From positions 13,661,020 through 13,725,019 of the forward strand of contig CM060320.1 of NCBI GenBank assembly GCA_030674155.1: a DNA stretch of 64,000 nucleotides, read 5' to 3'. Source of the DNA: Stramonita haemastoma (Eukaryota > Mollusca > Gastropoda > Neogastropoda > Muricidae). The position numbers and the translations under genes were made by a program. A model generated the notes under the pieces. It was not told the origin of the DNA and made no database searches. It worked only from the letters and a program-made list of their open reading frames with translations. This document shows positions 23,806 through 64,000 of the stretch, piece by piece. Every line of letters starts with the position of its first letter. Within the stretch, counting starts at the first letter, position 1.

Positions 23806-24157
23806 AAATTCATCAAGGTATTGTGTTATTGCAGCAAGGAGTTCCAGCTATAAATAGTATAATTGTGCAATACAGCCGCCATGTGAGAACTTTTGTATTT
23901 TCATATGGTTTTTTGGGTTGTTGGGTTTTGTTTTTGTGGGGGGTTTGTCATTTTTATTTTTGTATGGTACATTTATTGTATTTTTTTATGCTTTCGTGAG
24001 TGCATGCGTGGGTTTGTGGGCAGATGTGCCCATAGAGGGTTAGCCCGCAGGCATTAGAGTGCCCTTCTGCATGCGTGTATGTTAGTGTGTGTGCGCGCAT
24101 GTGTGTGTGTGTGTGTGTATGTGTGCTTCTAGATGCCTTAGTGTTGTACGTGTTACT

Positions 24158-24177
24158 GATATTGAGAGAGAGAGAGA

Positions 24178-24220
<43 letters not shown>
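24158..24220. repeat. (GA)n microsatellite
   Basis: About 60 bp of (GA)n with one GGAA interruption. It is a homopurine tract. Confidence 0.96.
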
Positions 24221-24221
<1 letters not shown>

Positions 24222-24645
24222 ACGCATTAATTCAATAATTGTCAAGTCATCTAAACATCATGCTCAGTTTTTTTGTTCCTCTACAGTCTACTGTATTGTC
24301 AATACTTTTTCTTTTTTCATTTTTGTGATATATATATCCATTGTGTTATGATTTTTGTTGTGAGTATTTTTCACATGCCCATAATATATCTGCAAGCATT
24401 GGTTTTGTCAAATTTCATGTATCCCTTGGTGGGTTTTTCTTAAAATAAAATCTTGAAATGATTAACTTGTTTTTAACTTATTTTGCATTGTATTGTCTAG
24501 TTCTATCATATCTTTACTTTTACTATTTCTTCGTGTACTCCCCCCCCCCCTTCTCCTATTTCTCAGGCACACATGTACGCACACACACACTTACAGCACG
24601 CATGCAGGCACGAGCGCACGTGGACATACTCACACTCATATGACG

Positions 24646-24647
<2 letters not shown>

Positions 24648-24725
<78 letters not shown>

Positions 24726-24730
24726 ACAGC
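24648..24730. repeat. (CA)n microsatellite
   Basis: About 70 bp of pure (CA)n after CACTCATATGACGACATA. Confidence 0.96.
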
Positions 24731-24788
24731 ATACACATGGTGACTGGATGTAAGTCAAAGTCAACTTTTGTAGATGGGACAGCCTCGT

Positions 24789-25050
24789 GGGACAGGATAG
24801 CCTAGTGGTCAGAAAATTGCGCTGGCAATTTGACGACCTGGATTCAATTCCCGTTGGAGGGGATTTTTCCCCTGGAGTTAACATCAGTGCTGACTCTACT
24901 CTCCCCAAAAGTCTTTCGGATGAGACTGTAAACCGAGGCCCTGTGTGCGAACGCACACAGAACACATGGGGACTGGATGTAATAAAGCACATGAATGCTT
25001 ATTCCATCATCCTTGATTTAAAAGAATAGATAAATAAATAGATTTAAATA
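24789..25050 (+). mobile_element. SINE family A, headed copy with internal deletion
   Basis: The head GGATAGCCTAGTGGTCAGAA (A-box TAGCCTAGTGG) and B-box-like GGATTCAATTCCC are intact. The core TCGGATGAGACTGTAAACCG AGGCCC is present. The TGTTCCGCTTTTC middle block is deleted between CGCACACAG and CATGGGGACTGG. It ends in (AAAT)n. Confidence 0.85.
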
Positions 25051-25074
25051 AATAAATCACACACATGCACACCA

Positions 25075-25077
<3 letters not shown>

Positions 25078-25142
<65 letters not shown>

Positions 25143-25158
25143 CACACACACATACACA
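25078..25158. repeat. (CA)n microsatellite
   Basis: About 70 bp of (CA)n directly after the SINE A tail. Confidence 0.95.
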
Positions 25159-25893
25159 CTCTGTTGAAAATTATGCAAAGTGATGAACTAGAACACAGTA
25201 GAAGCTCTAGACATGACACGCTGCTATGATTATTATGTTGAAAATGCTTGGGGTCTTTGGCTCTTTTGGAAAACTGGATCTAATCTGGAAAAAGGGCTTT
25301 ACATCGTCATTGTCAAGTGCGGAGAAAGCAAATACTAATGTTGTCTGAAACTGAAAGGAATTTAAATAAGATAGGTAAAGGTAAAAAAAAAAGGACACAA
25401 ACAAGGGGACAAAAAAAAAAAAAGATATGACTATGCAATGTGGCAACATTCACTGATTTAGGCTGTATTTCACAGAAAAGGTTTTGACACAATCATAAAA
25501 CAAAAGCTGTAGAAATAAAATATAATGCAACTTTACAACTCTGACAGCTGACTGTAGTACAACCATATTAATTGACAGAACAAGTCTCTGTGTCTGTTTG
25601 GGATAAGAGAGTAGCATGGTCACATGATGGTGGGAAAAGCTCTACAGCAGTTTAATTAAAATATAAGACTTAAGAGATGTGTCAACAGCACTTCAAGACC
25701 CCCCCCGACACACACACACCTTCATAAAAAGTGACTCCCCTGTCCCCCATCAAACTACCATACAAAACAATGAAACATGGAAGTACAACCAAAACGTATG
25801 CAAACAAAGTATACCAAAATTTATTCTACTTTTTTCTGATCTTTTTTTTTTCCAGAAAGGCCTACATTCACTATCACCCTGGATCCTGAGGAT

Positions 25894-63548
<37,655 letters not shown>

Positions 63549-63593
63549 GTAAGCATTCACTAACTGGGGGAAAATGCAAACAAACAAAAACAT

Positions 63594-63642
63594 CATGCAT
63601 GCACACACGCACACACACACTCACTTACACACACATACATAT

Positions 63643-63718
<76 letters not shown>
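63594..63718. repeat. (CA)n array, intron 42
   Basis: (CA)n, followed at 63720 by a roughly 35-bp reversed SINE A core scrap (GTGTCATCCAAAGGACTTTG). Confidence 0.93.
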
Positions 63719-63720
<2 letters not shown>

Positions 63721-64000
63721 GATGTCAGTTTGTAGTGTCATCCAAAGGACTTTGCTTAAATCAAACAACACAATTTTCATGGTTTCAAATCTTTTAACAC
63801 GTGTCTTGACAGTAAACTGTGACAGATTTTTTTGTACCCCCCACATGTATTTTGGTATAGAAATTTTGTTTCTGTATGTTTCATAGCATTTTTTCCTGGA
63901 AAAAGTTTATTCTGTTGACAAGTTCTTGGCTTTTTGGCATTTGATGTTTATTTGTGTGTGTGAAATTCTCCCTTGCTCACATCCAGTGATAAAATATCTC

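Overview
This is animal nuclear DNA: split genes with GT-AG introns, very heavy (CA)n/(TG)n microsatellites, many tRNA-headed SINEs, non-LTR retrotransposon remnants and AT-rich spacers. The SINE heads and their shared core (GGATGAGAC..TAAAC.GAGG.CCCGTGTG) resemble repeats I recall from gastropod and bivalve molluscs, so a mollusc, probably a gastropod, is my best guess. The genus cannot be told from this window.

Left part (1-21.8 kb): I see no host protein gene. It holds a 1.4-kb minisatellite at the left edge and several other minisatellites at 2.4, 3.3, 5.7, 10.2, 13.9 and 17.5 kb. There are two decayed RNase-H-bearing LINE copies (3.1-5.6 kb and 15.8-17.5 kb). The first is split by a 1,525-bp solo-LTR-like insertion with a 4-bp target duplication. 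SINEs of several head types and the 3' ends of another LINE with variable microsatellite tails fill much of the rest.

Right part (21.8-64 kb): one large gene on the + strand, ANAPC1 (APC1), the scaffold subunit of the anaphase-promoting complex/cyclosome. A candidate promoter and non-coding first exon lie near 21.84-21.97 kb (ETS-like and YY1-like motifs). Forty-two coding exons run from an ATG at 25,894 to 63,548 and encode about 1,608 residues: the N-terminal WD40-like part, the disordered 300s-type loop, the middle domain and most of the proteasome/cyclosome (PC) repeats. The gene runs off the right edge. The reading frame is consistent across all junctions except for four apparent single-base losses, all in C/G-rich stretches (exons 8, 9, 13, 21). 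These look like consensus or assembly errors rather than decay.

The most unusual signals are inside the ANAPC1 introns. (i) Tandem duplications repeatedly include a splice site: a nine-copy 25-bp array of the exon-8 donor, a five-unit array of exon-27 acceptor-like units, a triplicated exon-25 acceptor and a duplicated exon-14 donor. (ii) Intron 21 carries a 3,518-bp element with perfect 13-bp terminal inverted repeats and a 7-bp target duplication. It has no recognisable transposase and contains a poly-G satellite and a short ORF with a YY1-like start. (iii) Intron 4 carries a hAT-like element with a SINE fragment inside it. (iv) The exon-36 acceptor has only a long (TG)n tract where a polypyrimidine tract should be.
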